Assembly (NCBI RefSeq): GCF_000378945.1
Contig: NZ_KB900539.1
Location: 3,788,588-3,852,587, forward strand
DNA from: Methyloversatilis universalis EHg5
GTDB taxonomy: Bacteria; Pseudomonadota; Gammaproteobacteria; Burkholderiales; Rhodocyclaceae
Reading direction: 5' to 3'
Length of the DNA stretch: 64,000 bases
Shown here: one piece after another, positions 39,240 to 48,285 of the stretch
How positions within the stretch are numbered: position 1 is the first letter of the stretch
Layout: every line of letters starts with the position of its first letter
Program-made: the position numbers and the translations under genes
Notes under the pieces: model-generated
Databases searched by the model: none
What the model was told of the DNA's origin: nothing
What the model saw: the letters and a program-made list of their open reading frames with translations, nothing else

Positions 39240-41873
39240 TTGCGCACGCCGACATCAGCATTCCACAGCCTATTCGGCCTGCTATTCGTACTGCTCTGCT
39301 GGCATGCGGATGCCAGAGCTGCCGACTACCGCGTTCTACCGACGCCAGCCTGGGTGACACCCATAGAGCACGGAAGTCGCACACAAGTACCTGTCGATCA
39401 GATCAGCAGCGGCGCCCACTTCCTGCTCGGCGATTTCCAGACACGCAGCGGCCCTGAAGGTCGAACGGAATTCCGTCACATCGCCACACAGGCGCTCAAC
39501 GACCAAGGCGTCGATGCGGTCGCGAATATCGAACTGCTGTTCGACCCATCCTATCAATCGCTGCACCTCCATACGCTGGCGGTCGTCCGCGACGGTAAGA
39601 GAATAGACAAGCTGCACAGGGCGACCATCCGCGTACTGCAGCGCGAGAAGGAACTGGAGTACCGCATCTACGACGGGCGAAAAAGTGCCCACATCGTCCT
39701 CGACGACATCCGTACCGGCGATATCGTCGAGTACGCCTACAGCGTAAACGGCGCGAATCCGGTATTCGGCACACGCGAATTCGGCACCCAGTCGCTGCAG
39801 TGGGCGGTGCCGGTCGAGCGCCTCTATGTCAGGCTGCTGCTGCCCATCGATCGCGACACACGCATCACCGTCCGCAACAGCACGCGCCAGCCGCTCGTTC
39901 GCATCACGGCAACCCATCGCGAATACGTTTGGGACGAGTCACCGCTGGCACCGCTGGCTCTCGAACGCGATGCGCCGGGCTGGTTCGATCCATATCCGGC
40001 GCTCGAATGGAGCGAGTTCGTTGACTGGAATGCCGTTGCGCGCTGGGCCGTTCCACTCTACCGTCCGCCGGCGCAGCTCGGCCCCTCACTGCGCGCCAAA
40101 GTGCTGTCCATCGAAACCAGCGCCCGCAGCCAAGCTGGCAAGGTGCTCGCCGCACTACGGTTGGTGCAAGGCGACGTGCGCTACCTCGGCGTCGAAATCG
40201 GCAGCGGTTCCTTTGTGCCATCGCAGCCCGATCGCGTGTATGACCGTCGCTTCGGAGACTGCAAGGACAAGACGCTGCTGTTGCTGAGCCTGTTGCACCA
40301 CATGGGCATAGACGCCCAGGCAGCGCTGGTGAACACCGTGCGAACGCGCGGCGTCAGCGACTTGGCACCAAATCCGGCGGCATTCAATCACGTACTCGTA
40401 CATGTAAAAGTCGACGGTCGCAGCTACTGGCTGGACCCGACCCGCGCACCGCAACAGGGTGCGCTCAACGCGGTCTATCAACCGGACTTCGGCCTCGCAC
40501 TGCTGGTCAGCGATACCACGCGCGAATTGCTGCCGATGCGACACGACCCCTCTGAGGCAATCAAGCGGCGCATCGACGCACGATTCGACGCGCGCGACGG
40601 CTTCGATCAGCCCGCCCAACTCACCATCACAACGACAAGCGAGGGGCGCGAAGCCGAAGAGGCACGCAATCTGCTCGCCACAACCAGTCCGGAAACGCTG
40701 CAGAAGCAGTATCTGAACTATTACGCACGCTACTACCCCCGCATTCAGGTGACCCGGGGCATGGCGGTCAGCGACGACGTCGAGCACAACCGCCTCACGG
40801 TGACTGAGTACTACGCCATTCCGGATTTCTGGCCACTGGTTGAAGGTGGCAGTCGCCGCGAAGCCAGTTTCCATTCGCCGGAGATGATGGATGTACTGCG
40901 GCTGCCCTCTTCGACCGTACGCCATTCGCCAGTGGCCCTGGCGCAGCCGATGGATGTCACTCTGGTCACTGAAGCCCTGCTGCCGGAAGCGTGGCCGATC
41001 AGACCCGAGACAACGCGGATCGAGGATGCCCACTTCACACTTGAACGTCAGGTCACAGGCAGCGACCGGCAACTGTTGCTGACCGATCATTTCCGCTCGC
41101 ACTTCGATCACGTGAAGATGGACGCCATTCCGTCCTATGTCGCCAATCTGGAACGAGCACGCAATGCGCTGGGCTATCGGCTCTTCCATTACCTGAACCA
41201 GCCGTCTGCCTCGCTTGCCGAGCGCTTCAACTGGATGATCGCGCTGCTGGCTACGATGCTCACCGGCGCGCTGATCTGGCTTGCACGCCGCCTGTATCGC
41301 TATGATCCGCCACCTTCAGACTTCGCACCTATCCCGGCGCTGACCGGCATCCGCGGATGGCTGCTGCTGCCAGCACTCAGCCTCATCCTGCTGCCATTCA
41401 GGCTGCTCCTCGAGTTTCTGCCGAACATATCGGTGTACTCGGTTCCCACATGGGTCCGGCTGACCCACCCAGGAGAAGGCACTTACGATCCGCTGTGGGC
41501 GCCAGCGCTGCTGTTCGACCTGCTGGCAACCCTGAGCCTCGGCATGCTGGCCCTGCTAACCCTTGTTCTCTTCATCAAGCGTCGCAGCAGCACACCCCGC
41601 TTCTTCATCGCGCTGACCGCGGGCCTCGTGATATCGCAATCGATCGGCCAGGCGCTCGTGATGGCGCTGCCGCTGGCCGGGGAAGCCGCCGAAACCGCGC
41701 GCAACCCCACTGAGCTCGTCCAGTCAGTGCTTTCGCTGGCGATCTGGGGCACCTACTTCGTGCGCTCAAGGTGGGTAAAGTCCACCTTCACCCGCACCTG
41801 GCACAAGCGCCCGTCGGAACCGGAACCTTTCACGGCGCCATCCGGCACTGCGCAAGAGCGCTCCGCCAGTTGA
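39240..41873 (+). CDS. DUF3857 / transglutaminase-like / DUF2569 membrane protein
   Basis: Large exported protein (877 residues): signal peptide (LLFVLLCWHADARA), an N-terminal DUF3857 domain (about 50-220), a transglutaminase-like core (about 270-400) with the catalytic triad segments RFGDCKDKTLLLL, FNHVLVHV and YWLDPTRAP, a beta-rich segment, then a C-terminal membrane part with about five helices whose RGWLLLPALSLILLPFRLL resembles DUF2569. Probably acts on envelope peptides or crosslinks; substrate unknown. Start is TTG after GGAGAG. Codons are visibly less GC-biased than those of metK or dctP, suggesting acquisition by transfer. Confidence 0.85.
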   Translation: MRTPTSAFHSLFGLLFVLLCWHADARAADYRVLPTPAWVTPIEHGSRTQVPVDQISSGAHFLLGDFQTRSGPEGRTEFRHIATQALNDQGVDAVANIELLFDPSYQSLHLHTLAVVRDGKRIDKLHRATIRVLQREKELEYRIYDGRKSAHIVLDDIRTGDIVEYAYSVNGANPVFGTREFGTQSLQWAVPVERLYVRLLLPIDRDTRITVRNSTRQPLVRITATHREYVWDESPLAPLALERDAPGWFDPYPALEWSEFVDWNAVARWAVPLYRPPAQLGPSLRAKVLSIETSARSQAGKVLAALRLVQGDVRYLGVEIGSGSFVPSQPDRVYDRRFGDCKDKTLLLLSLLHHMGIDAQAALVNTVRTRGVSDLAPNPAAFNHVLVHVKVDGRSYWLDPTRAPQQGALNAVYQPDFGLALLVSDTTRELLPMRHDPSEAIKRRIDARFDARDGFDQPAQLTITTTSEGREAEEARNLLATTSPETLQKQYLNYYARYYPRIQVTRGMAVSDDVEHNRLTVTEYYAIPDFWPLVEGGSRREASFHSPEMMDVLRLPSSTVRHSPVALAQPMDVTLVTEALLPEAWPIRPETTRIEDAHFTLERQVTGSDRQLLLTDHFRSHFDHVKMDAIPSYVANLERARNALGYRLFHYLNQPSASLAERFNWMIALLATMLTGALIWLARRLYRYDPPPSDFAPIPALTGIRGWLLLPALSLILLPFRLLLEFLPNISVYSVPTWVRLTHPGEGTYDPLWAPALLFDLLATLSLGMLALLTLVLFIKRRSSTPRFFIALTAGLVISQSIGQALVMALPLAGEAAETARNPTELVQSVLSLAIWGTYFVRSRWVKSTFTRTWHKRPSEPEPFTAPSGTAQERSAS

Positions 41874-41883
41874 AGCCTGGCCT

Positions 41884-42966
41884 TCACTCCACCGGATGCC
41901 GGCCCACGAAAGCATCCACCGAGTTCTCGGCGATGCGCGTCCACAGGTGCTGCTCGGAGCGGAAGCGGTTCCACGGTTCGAACACCTTGCGGAACTGCGG
42001 GTTAGCGGCGGCGGTTTCGCGGTACAGCGCGAACGCCTCTTTCTGGCAGGCGAGCAGGATGTCGCGCGGAAACATGCGCAGCTGGGCGCCGCCCTCGATC
42101 AGTTTCTTCATCGCCGCCGGATTGCGCGCGTCATAGCGCGCCTGCATGCCGACATGGGCGGCCGCGCAGGCAGATTCCAGAATCTGCCGGTATTCGGCCG
42201 GCAGCGCGTCGAAGGCCGGGCGATTGACGTACAGGCTGAGCTGCGGGCCGGCTTCCGCCCAGCCCGGGTAGTAGTAATAGGGCGCGACCTTGTAGAAGCC
42301 GAGCTTGAGGTCGTCGTAGGGCCCGACCCATTCGGCGGCGTCGATGGCGCCCTTTTCCAGCGCCGGATAGACGTCGGCACCCGGAATCTGCTGCGGTACC
42401 AGACCCAGTCGCGACACCACCTGGCCGGCGTAGCCGCCGATGCGCATCTTCAGGCCCTTGAGGTCGGCCACGCTGCGGATTTCGCGGCGGAACCAGCCGC
42501 CCATCTGCGCGCCGGTATTGCCGCAGGGGAAATTGACGATGTTGTAGCCGGCGAACAGTTCGCGCATCAGCGCCATGCCGCCGCCATCGACCAGCCAGGC
42601 GTTCTGCTGCCGGCTGTTCAGGCCGAAGGGCATGGCGCAGTCGAAGGCGAAAGTGGGGTCCTTGCCGATGTAGTAGTAGGACGCCGAATGGCCGCATTCC
42701 ACCGTGCCTTCGCGCACCGCGTCGAGCACGCCGAAGGGCGGCACGATTTCGTTGGCGGCGAACACCTGGATCTGGAAACGGCCGCCGGTGGCCGCGCTCA
42801 CCTGCTGCGCCACCTGTTCGGCGGCGGCATGCAGCGCGTCCAGCGCCTTCGGAAAGCTGGACGCCAGTCGCCAGCGCAAGGCCGGCTGCGCGGCATGCAC
42901 GGCCGGCGCACTCGCCAGCGCTGCGGCCAGCGGCGCCGCTTTCAGGAAGCCACGGCGGTCGGTCAT
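41884..42966 (-). CDS. TRAP transporter solute-binding protein (DctP family), orphan
   Basis: Periplasmic binding protein of 360 residues with a Tat-type signal (MTDRRGFLKAAPLAAALASA, cleavage near VHA). Family features are LRWRLASSFPKALDALH, VREGTVECGHSASYYYIGKDP, the conserved LKGLKMRIGGYAGQV, and GAIDAAEWVGPYDDLKLGFYKVAPYYYYPGW, as in binding proteins for 2-oxo acids and similar organic acids. No DctQ or DctM gene lies nearby, so its membrane partner is elsewhere. Start ATG at 42964-42966; an upstream TTG is less likely. Confidence 0.88.
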   Translation of the reverse strand: MTDRRGFLKAAPLAAALASAPAVHAAQPALRWRLASSFPKALDALHAAAEQVAQQVSAATGGRFQIQVFAANEIVPPFGVLDAVREGTVECGHSASYYYIGKDPTFAFDCAMPFGLNSRQQNAWLVDGGGMALMRELFAGYNIVNFPCGNTGAQMGGWFRREIRSVADLKGLKMRIGGYAGQVVSRLGLVPQQIPGADVYPALEKGAIDAAEWVGPYDDLKLGFYKVAPYYYYPGWAEAGPQLSLYVNRPAFDALPAEYRQILESACAAAHVGMQARYDARNPAAMKKLIEGGAQLRMFPRDILLACQKEAFALYRETAAANPQFRKVFEPWNRFRSEQHLWTRIAENSVDAFVGRHPVE

Positions 42967-43011
42967 GTCACCGGATCCATTCAAGGTCGCGCCGCTCAGA
43001 TGAGGGGCCGC

Positions 43012-43040
43012 GAGCGAAGTGAGCGCGGGGGCTCACACTC
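43012..43040. repeat. Second copy of the GAGCGAA...CACACTC repeat
   Basis: A 29-base element sharing GAGCGAA, GTGAGCG, GGGGGC and CACACTC with 34910-34942. Both copies end at the stop codon of a minus-strand gene (pmbA here, DUF484 there), so the element may be a dispersed 3'-end sequence. Confidence 0.7.
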
Positions 43041-44379
43041 AGGCTCCGGCGACCCGCATGCGGTCGATCAGCACCGAGCCGCTCTGCTTCGAGCCGCGTA
43101 CCAGCGCGTCGGAACCGACCGCCTGTATGCCCTTGAACATGTCGCGCAGATTGCCGGCGATGGTGATTTCCTGCACCGGGTAGGCGATTTCGCCGTTCTC
43201 GATCCAGTAGCCGGCGGCGCCGCGCGAATAGTCGCCGGTCACGTAGTTCACGCCGTGGCCCAGCAGTTCGGTCACCAGCAGGCCGCGCTTGATGCCGCGT
43301 ATCAGGTCGTCCAGGCTCTGCGTGCCCGACTGCAGGATCAGGTTGTGCGAGCCGCCGGCGTTGCCGGTGGTCTGCATGCCCAGCTTGCGGGCGGAATAGG
43401 TGCTCAGGAAATAGCCGTTCAGCACGCCGTTCTCGACCACTTCGCGGTCGCGGGTGACCACGCCGTCATCGTCGAACATGCCCGACCCCATCGCGCGCGG
43501 CAGGTGCGGGCGTTCGGAAACGTTGATGTGCTTCGGGAAGATCTGCTTGCCCAGGCTGTCGAGCAGGAAAGACGATTTGCGGTACAGCGCGCCGCCGCTG
43601 GCCGCCTGCACGAAGTGACCGAGCAGTCCGATGGCCAGCGGCGCTTCGAACAGCACCGGCACCCGGGTGGTGCGCACCCGGCGGGCGTCCAGCCGCGACA
43701 GCGCGCGCCGCGCCGCGTACTCGCCGATCGCCTCCGGCGCCGGCAGGTCACCGGCCGCGCGGCGGCTGGCATACCAGTCCTCGCGCTGCATGCCGTCGCC
43801 TTCGCCGGCGATGACCGAGCAGCTCACGTACTGGCGCGAACTGGCGTAGCCGGCCATGAAACCCAGGCTGTTGGCCGACACGAACTGCGACTGCTGGGCC
43901 GACACCGAGGCGCCTTCGGAATTGCGGATGTCCGGCGACACCGAGAAGGCGGCGTCCTCGCAGCGGCGGGCGATGTCGATGGCGGTTTCGACCTGGATGT
44001 CCCACGGGTGATAGAGATCGAGATCGCGGAATTCGGTGGCCAGCAGTGACTTGTCCGGCAGGCCGGCCGCGTCGTCTTCGGCGGTGAAGCGGGCGATCGA
44101 CAGCGCGGCATCGACGGTGGCGCGCATCGCATCCAGCGAAAAATCGCTCGAACTGGCGTAGCCGCGGCGCTGGCCGACATACACGGTGACGCCGATGCCC
44201 TTGTCGCGGTTGTACTCGATGGTTTCGACCTCGCCGCGGCGCACCGTGACCGACTGGCCGAAGCCTTCGGACACATCGACTTCGGCTGCGGAGGCCCCGC
44301 CCGCGCGGGCGTGATCAAGAAGCTGTTGCGCGATGTCGCGCAGGCTGGCATCGGTATGGCTGAAACCCTGTCGGGACAT
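43039..44379 (-). CDS. pmbA: Metalloprotease-like PmbA/TldE
   Basis: Partner of TldD in a cytoplasmic protease involved in maturing or degrading small peptides (microcin B17, CcdA). The 446-residue product has GFGQSVTVRRGEVETIEYNR, VYVGQRRGYASSSDFS, and GTQSLDDLIRGIKRGLLVTELLGHGVNYVTGDYSRGA (in two parts), all characteristic of PmbA, without the metal-binding HExxxH of TldD. Start MSRQGFSHTD. Divergent from yjgA, as in E. coli where yjgA and pmbA are neighbours. Confidence 0.95.
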   Translation of the reverse strand: MSRQGFSHTDASLRDIAQQLLDHARAGGASAAEVDVSEGFGQSVTVRRGEVETIEYNRDKGIGVTVYVGQRRGYASSSDFSLDAMRATVDAALSIARFTAEDDAAGLPDKSLLATEFRDLDLYHPWDIQVETAIDIARRCEDAAFSVSPDIRNSEGASVSAQQSQFVSANSLGFMAGYASSRQYVSCSVIAGEGDGMQREDWYASRRAAGDLPAPEAIGEYAARRALSRLDARRVRTTRVPVLFEAPLAIGLLGHFVQAASGGALYRKSSFLLDSLGKQIFPKHINVSERPHLPRAMGSGMFDDDGVVTRDREVVENGVLNGYFLSTYSARKLGMQTTGNAGGSHNLILQSGTQSLDDLIRGIKRGLLVTELLGHGVNYVTGDYSRGAAGYWIENGEIAYPVQEITIAGNLRDMFKGIQAVGSDALVRGSKQSGSVLIDRMRVAGA

Positions 44380-44452
44380 GGCGGATTCGTGGTCGGGCAA
44401 AGGCTGCAATAATAGCTGCTTGCCACGCTCAGCCCCGCCCTCTGTATCTCCA

Positions 44453-45046
44453 ATGCGCCCCAAATCGATTTCCACCACAGAAAACCCGGACGATCAGGAT
44501 CTGCCCGACCGTCCGAGCAAGAGCCAGAAGAAGCGCGACGCCCATGCGCTGCAGGACATCGGCACGCAACTGGTCGCGCTGTCGGCCGAACAGCTCAAGC
44601 GCATCGACATGCCGGACAGCCTGCGCATCGCCATCGCCGAAACACAGCGCACCCGCAGCCACGAAGGCCTGCGCCGGCAGATGCAGTACGTCGGCAAGGT
44701 GATGCGCGGCATCGATACCGCACCGCTGATCGAGGCGCTGGACGTGATCCGCGGCCAGTCGGCCGCCGCGGTGGCACGCGAACACATGCTGGAGCGCATG
44801 CGCGAACGGCTGATGGCGGACGAACAGGTGCTGGGCGACATCGCCACCCAGTGGCCGGGCGCCGACCTGACCCGGCTGCGTACGCTGCGCCGCAACGCGC
44901 TGCGCGAGCGCGAACAGAACAGGCCGCCGCGCGCCTTCCGCGAAATCTTCCGCGAGCTGCGCCAGCTCGACAACGCCGCCCGCGGCGAAGAGGCGGAGGC
45001 CGATGCCGATTCCGACAGCGAACAGGAGGGATACGACGATGAGTGA
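44453..45046 (+). CDS. Ribosome-associated protein YjgA (DUF615)
   Basis: 197-residue cytoplasmic protein that associates with the 50S subunit in E. coli. Visible family features are SKSQKKRDAHALQDIGTQL, RRQMQYVGKVMRGID and PPRAFREIFRELRQL; the tail is very acidic (EEAEADADSDSEQE). The start MRPKSISTTE is chosen at 44453. Its last 8 bases overlap mogA, and an AGGAGGG site inside its end serves mogA. Confidence 0.93.
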   Translation: MRPKSISTTENPDDQDLPDRPSKSQKKRDAHALQDIGTQLVALSAEQLKRIDMPDSLRIAIAETQRTRSHEGLRRQMQYVGKVMRGIDTAPLIEALDVIRGQSAAAVAREHMLERMRERLMADEQVLGDIATQWPGADLTRLRTLRRNALREREQNRPPRAFREIFRELRQLDNAARGEEAEADADSDSEQEGYDDE

Positions 45047-45641
45047 CACGCAACAGGATCTGCTGACCGTCGGGCTGGTGTCGGTGTCCGACCGCGCCTC
45101 CAGCGGCGTCTATCAGGACCAGGGCATTCCCGCGCTGAAGGAATGGCTGTCGGCCGCGCTGAAGAATCCGGTCATGTTCGAAACCCGGCTCATTCCGGAC
45201 GAGCGGCCGCAGATCGAGGCCACGCTGGCCGAACTGTGCGACAGCGCCGGCTGCGACCTGGTGCTCACCACCGGCGGCACCGGCCCGGCGCCGCGCGACG
45301 TGACGCCGGACGCCACGCTGGCGGTGGGCGACCGCGAAATGCCCGGCTTCGGCGAACAGATGCGCCAGATCAGCCTGCGCTTCGTGCCGACCGCCATCCT
45401 GTCGCGCCAGACCGCGGTCATCCGCGGTCGCACCCTCATCCTGAACCTGCCCGGTCAGCCGAAGTCGATCAGGGAAACGCTGGAAGGCCTGAAGGACGCG
45501 GACGGCCAGCAGATCGTGCCCGGCATTTTCGCCGCCGTGCCCTACTGCATCGACCTGATCGGCGGCCCTTACATCGAAACCGACGACACCGTGGTGAAGG
45601 CCTTCCGGCCGAAGTCGGCGGTGCGGCCGCCCCAGGGCTGA
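45039..45641 (+). CDS. mogA: Molybdopterin adenylyltransferase MogA
   Basis: Adenylates molybdopterin before molybdenum insertion. The 200-residue product has VGLVSVSDRASSGVYQDQGIP, the TTGGTGPAPRDVTPDAT MPT-binding loop and LPGQPKSIRETLEGL. The ATG lies inside yjgA, with AGGAGGG at 45024-45030. Molybdenum cofactor made through this step would be used by MsrP, encoded about 40 kb away. Convergent with mtgA. Confidence 0.95.
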   Translation: MSDTQQDLLTVGLVSVSDRASSGVYQDQGIPALKEWLSAALKNPVMFETRLIPDERPQIEATLAELCDSAGCDLVLTTGGTGPAPRDVTPDATLAVGDREMPGFGEQMRQISLRFVPTAILSRQTAVIRGRTLILNLPGQPKSIRETLEGLKDADGQQIVPGIFAAVPYCIDLIGGPYIETDDTVVKAFRPKSAVRPPQG

Positions 45642-45648
45642 GCGCCGC

Positions 45649-46341
45649 TCAGGGCACCTGCGAGTAGTGCATGCGCGCCGCCACCCGGGCGGCGTGGGCG
45701 GCCAGGCGCGGCCCGAAGGTCTTTTCGTACTTGCGCGGATTGGGCAGCATCACCGCCAGCCGCGCCGCCTGGTCCGGCCCAAGCTGGGCGGCAGACACCC
45801 GGTAGTAGCGCTGGGCGGCCGCCTCGGCGCCAAACACGCCGTCGCCCCACTCCACCACGTTCAGATAGATTTCCAGAATGCGCCGCTTGTCCATCACCGC
45901 TTCCATCATGAAGGTGATGGCCGCCTCCTGCGCCTTGCGCAGATAGCTGCGGCTGGGGCTGAGGAAGAGGTTCTTGGCCAGCTGCTGGCTGATGGTCGAA
46001 CCGCCGGCCACCGCGCGGCCCTTCTTGCGGTTCTTTTCCATCGCCTTCTGGATGCCCTCCCAGTCAAAGCCTTCGTGGTCGACAAAGCCATCGTCCTCGG
46101 CCGCCACCACCGCCCGCTTCAGGTGCACCGAAATGCGTTCGTAGGGCACCCACTGCTGGCGCAGCTGCGCGTCCGGGCTGCGTTGGCGCAGTTCGTCCAG
46201 CCGCAGCGACATGAAGCTGGTCTGCGACGGGTTGAACCGGGTCCACCACAGCAGGTGGCCGAACACCCACAGCTGGTAGGCCAGCGCCAGCAGCACCGCA
46301 CCGGCCAGCAGCCACTTCAGCAGACGGAAAGCGCTGCGCAT
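45649..46341 (-). CDS. mtgA: Monofunctional peptidoglycan glycosyltransferase
   Basis: Membrane-anchored enzyme that polymerises glycan strands from lipid II. The 230-residue product has one N-terminal transmembrane helix (LLKWLLAGAVLLALAYQLWVF) and a GT51 domain with AAEDDGFVDHEGFDW (catalytic glutamate region), GGSTISQQLAKNLFLS and KRRILEIYLNVVEWG. Start MRSAFRLLKW. It follows aroE by 7 bases on the same strand, an order common in betaproteobacteria. Confidence 0.96.
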   Translation of the reverse strand: MRSAFRLLKWLLAGAVLLALAYQLWVFGHLLWWTRFNPSQTSFMSLRLDELRQRSPDAQLRQQWVPYERISVHLKRAVVAAEDDGFVDHEGFDWEGIQKAMEKNRKKGRAVAGGSTISQQLAKNLFLSPSRSYLRKAQEAAITFMMEAVMDKRRILEIYLNVVEWGDGVFGAEAAAQRYYRVSAAQLGPDQAARLAVMLPNPRKYEKTFGPRLAAHAARVAARMHYSQVP

Positions 46342-46348
46342 GGCTGGG

Positions 46349-47194
46349 TCAGACCAGCGGCGGCAGGGCTGCACGCAGCGTGTCGCGCACCGCGGCGGTA
46401 TCCGGGCGCACACCGCGCCACAGCGCGAACGCTTCGGCCGCCTGTTCGACCAGCATGCCCAGGCCGTCGGCCAGCCGCGCCGCGCCCTGATCACGCGCCT
46501 GCTTCAGATACGCGGTCAGGCCCCGGCCGTACACCATGTCGTAGGCCAGGCTGCCCTGCGCGTACAGGCCGGCCGGCAGCGGCGGCGCCTCGTCGCTGAG
46601 GCTGGCGCTGGTGGCGTTGATCACCACGTCGTACGGTGCGTCGGCGGCCTCCTGCCAGCCGCCGGCGGCCAACGTGTCAGGCATCTCGTACGCGAAGAAA
46701 TCAGCAAAGTCACCAATCAGTTTCTCCGCGCGCTCTACAGTTCGATTTGCGATGAACAATCTGGACACGCCTGTCTGCAGCAATGGCGCGACAACGCCGC
46801 GTACAGCTCCACCAGCCCCCAGCAGCAGCACTCGTGCCCCTGCCAATTGGCAACCTAGCTGTTCGAGATCACGGACCAGTCCTACGCCATCAGTGTTGTC
46901 CCCTTTGATTTCGCCGTCCTCAAAACTTAGGGTGTTCACCGCTTGGGCAAGTTTGGCGCGCTCGGTAAGCCGATTTGCCATTCGGAAGGCCTCTTCCTTG
47001 AACGGCACCGTGATATTCATGCCGCGCCCGCCTTGCGCGCGGAACTGCGCGACCGCGGCGGCGAAGCCGTCCAGCGGCGCCAGCAGCGCCTCATAGCTCA
47101 GATCCTGCGCGGTCTGCGCGGCGAAGGCAGCGTGGATGGCCGGCGATTTGCTGTGGGCGATCGGGTGGCCGATGACGGCGTAGCGGTCAGTCAT
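46349..47194 (-). CDS. aroE: Shikimate dehydrogenase, with lower-GC central segment
   Basis: NADPH-dependent reduction of 3-dehydroshikimate in aromatic amino-acid synthesis. The 281-residue product has GHPIAHSKSPAIH, the catalytic lysine in NITVPFKEEAF, KGDNTDGVGLV, the nucleotide loop LLLGAGGAVRGVV and the GLGMLVEQAAEAF C-terminal motif; all domains are intact. DNA of the middle (about 46675-47010) is distinctly less GC-rich with different codon choice than both ends, pointing to recombination within the gene. Adjacent to mtgA and a tonB-like gene. Confidence 0.96.
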   Translation of the reverse strand: MTDRYAVIGHPIAHSKSPAIHAAFAAQTAQDLSYEALLAPLDGFAAAVAQFRAQGGRGMNITVPFKEEAFRMANRLTERAKLAQAVNTLSFEDGEIKGDNTDGVGLVRDLEQLGCQLAGARVLLLGAGGAVRGVVAPLLQTGVSRLFIANRTVERAEKLIGDFADFFAYEMPDTLAAGGWQEAADAPYDVVINATSASLSDEAPPLPAGLYAQGSLAYDMVYGRGLTAYLKQARDQGAARLADGLGMLVEQAAEAFALWRGVRPDTAAVRDTLRAALPPLV

Positions 47195-47227
47195 GGTGCT
47201 CGGAAACGTGGGTGGGCGCGTGAGCGC

Positions 47228-48151
47228 TCAGTTTGATTCGACCAGATCGCCGCGCGCGAAGATGAGCGTGCGGGTGATGGACAGGATGTCGTATTCGCGC
47301 CGGATGTGGTCCGGGAAAGACGGATAGGGTGCGGCCATGCGCACGATGCGGATGGCCGCGTCGTCCAGCACCTTGTGGCCGGACGAGCGCTCCAGCGCGA
47401 TCGAGGCGACCTCGCCGTCCTGGCGGATTTCGATCGTGAGCGTCACGTTGCCATACACCCTGCCGCGCGCGGCAGGCGGGTAGTTCAGGCTGCCGATGCG
47501 CTCGATCTTCTGCCGCCAGTCGTCGATGTAGCGCGCGAAGGCGTATTCCTGGGTACGGGTGAGTGCGTAGGCCTTGCGCGGCTTCTTGTTGTAGTCATCG
47601 ACGTTGCGCGCGATCGCGGCCAGGTTTTTCGCGGTAGCGGCAGCGCTGGCGGCCAGTTCGTCTCCGGTCAGCGTCTTCTTCTGTTCAGGTGACGGATCCG
47701 GCTGTTCCAGCCGGTGCTCCTGCCGGTTCAGCGCCGGCCCTGACTTCAGTTCGGACAGCAGCTTCTGCTGCTGCGATTCCAGTTCCTGCACCCGGCGCTG
47801 GGTATCCACCAGCTGGTCGCCGGTCTTTTCGCGCGGGCTGACCGGCAGCGGCGTGCTGGCGCGGCGGTCCTGGTCCACCGTGCCGCCGCCGTCCAGATTG
47901 GCCTGGGCCAGCGCCTGCGGGTCGATCGGCTTCTGCTTGCTGCGGGCATTGACCAGGATGACTTCCAGCGCCTGGTCTTTCGCCTTCTGCTTCGGCTTCA
48001 GGTCAGGCGTGAAATGCAGGGCCAGCGCGAAGGCGTGCACCAGGATGGACAGCGCAATGCCCAGCGCCAGCGGAGGCACGCCGGCATCGGCCGGCGTATC
48101 GGCGGCCAGAGCGACGGCAGGGGTGCGGGCAACAGCGCGTTTCAGGAACAT
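47228..48151 (-). CDS. TonB-like energy transducer
   Basis: 307-residue inner-membrane protein: one N-terminal helix ([20 protein letters not shown]), a long charged, glutamine-rich periplasmic linker (about 50-200), and a C-terminal TonB-type domain (about 215-305; [40 protein letters not shown]). It would couple the proton gradient to outer-membrane transport. No exbB or exbD is adjacent; the TonB-dependent receptor at 30.3 kb is a possible but unproven partner. Divergent from uppP and upstream of aroE on the same strand. Confidence 0.87.
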   Translation of the reverse strand: MFLKRAVARTPAVALAADTPADAGVPPLALGIALSILVHAFALALHFTPDLKPKQKAKDQALEVILVNARSKQKPIDPQALAQANLDGGGTVDQDRRASTPLPVSPREKTGDQLVDTQRRVQELESQQQKLLSELKSGPALNRQEHRLEQPDPSPEQKKTLTGDELAASAAATAKNLAAIARNVDDYNKKPRKAYALTRTQEYAFARYIDDWRQKIERIGSLNYPPAARGRVYGNVTLTIEIRQDGEVASIALERSSGHKVLDDAAIRIVRMAAPYPSFPDHIRREYDILSITRTLIFARGDLVESN

Positions 48152-48285
48152 GGCGGCGGATTTTACAGGTGGCGGGTGAAATACCGCCGCCCGGTCGACA
48201 ATTCGCGCGACAGGCGATGCGGGCTCTTCACCGTGCTCGCCTATACTCAGCCGCCTGTTCCGTCTTGCCGCACCGCACACAAACC

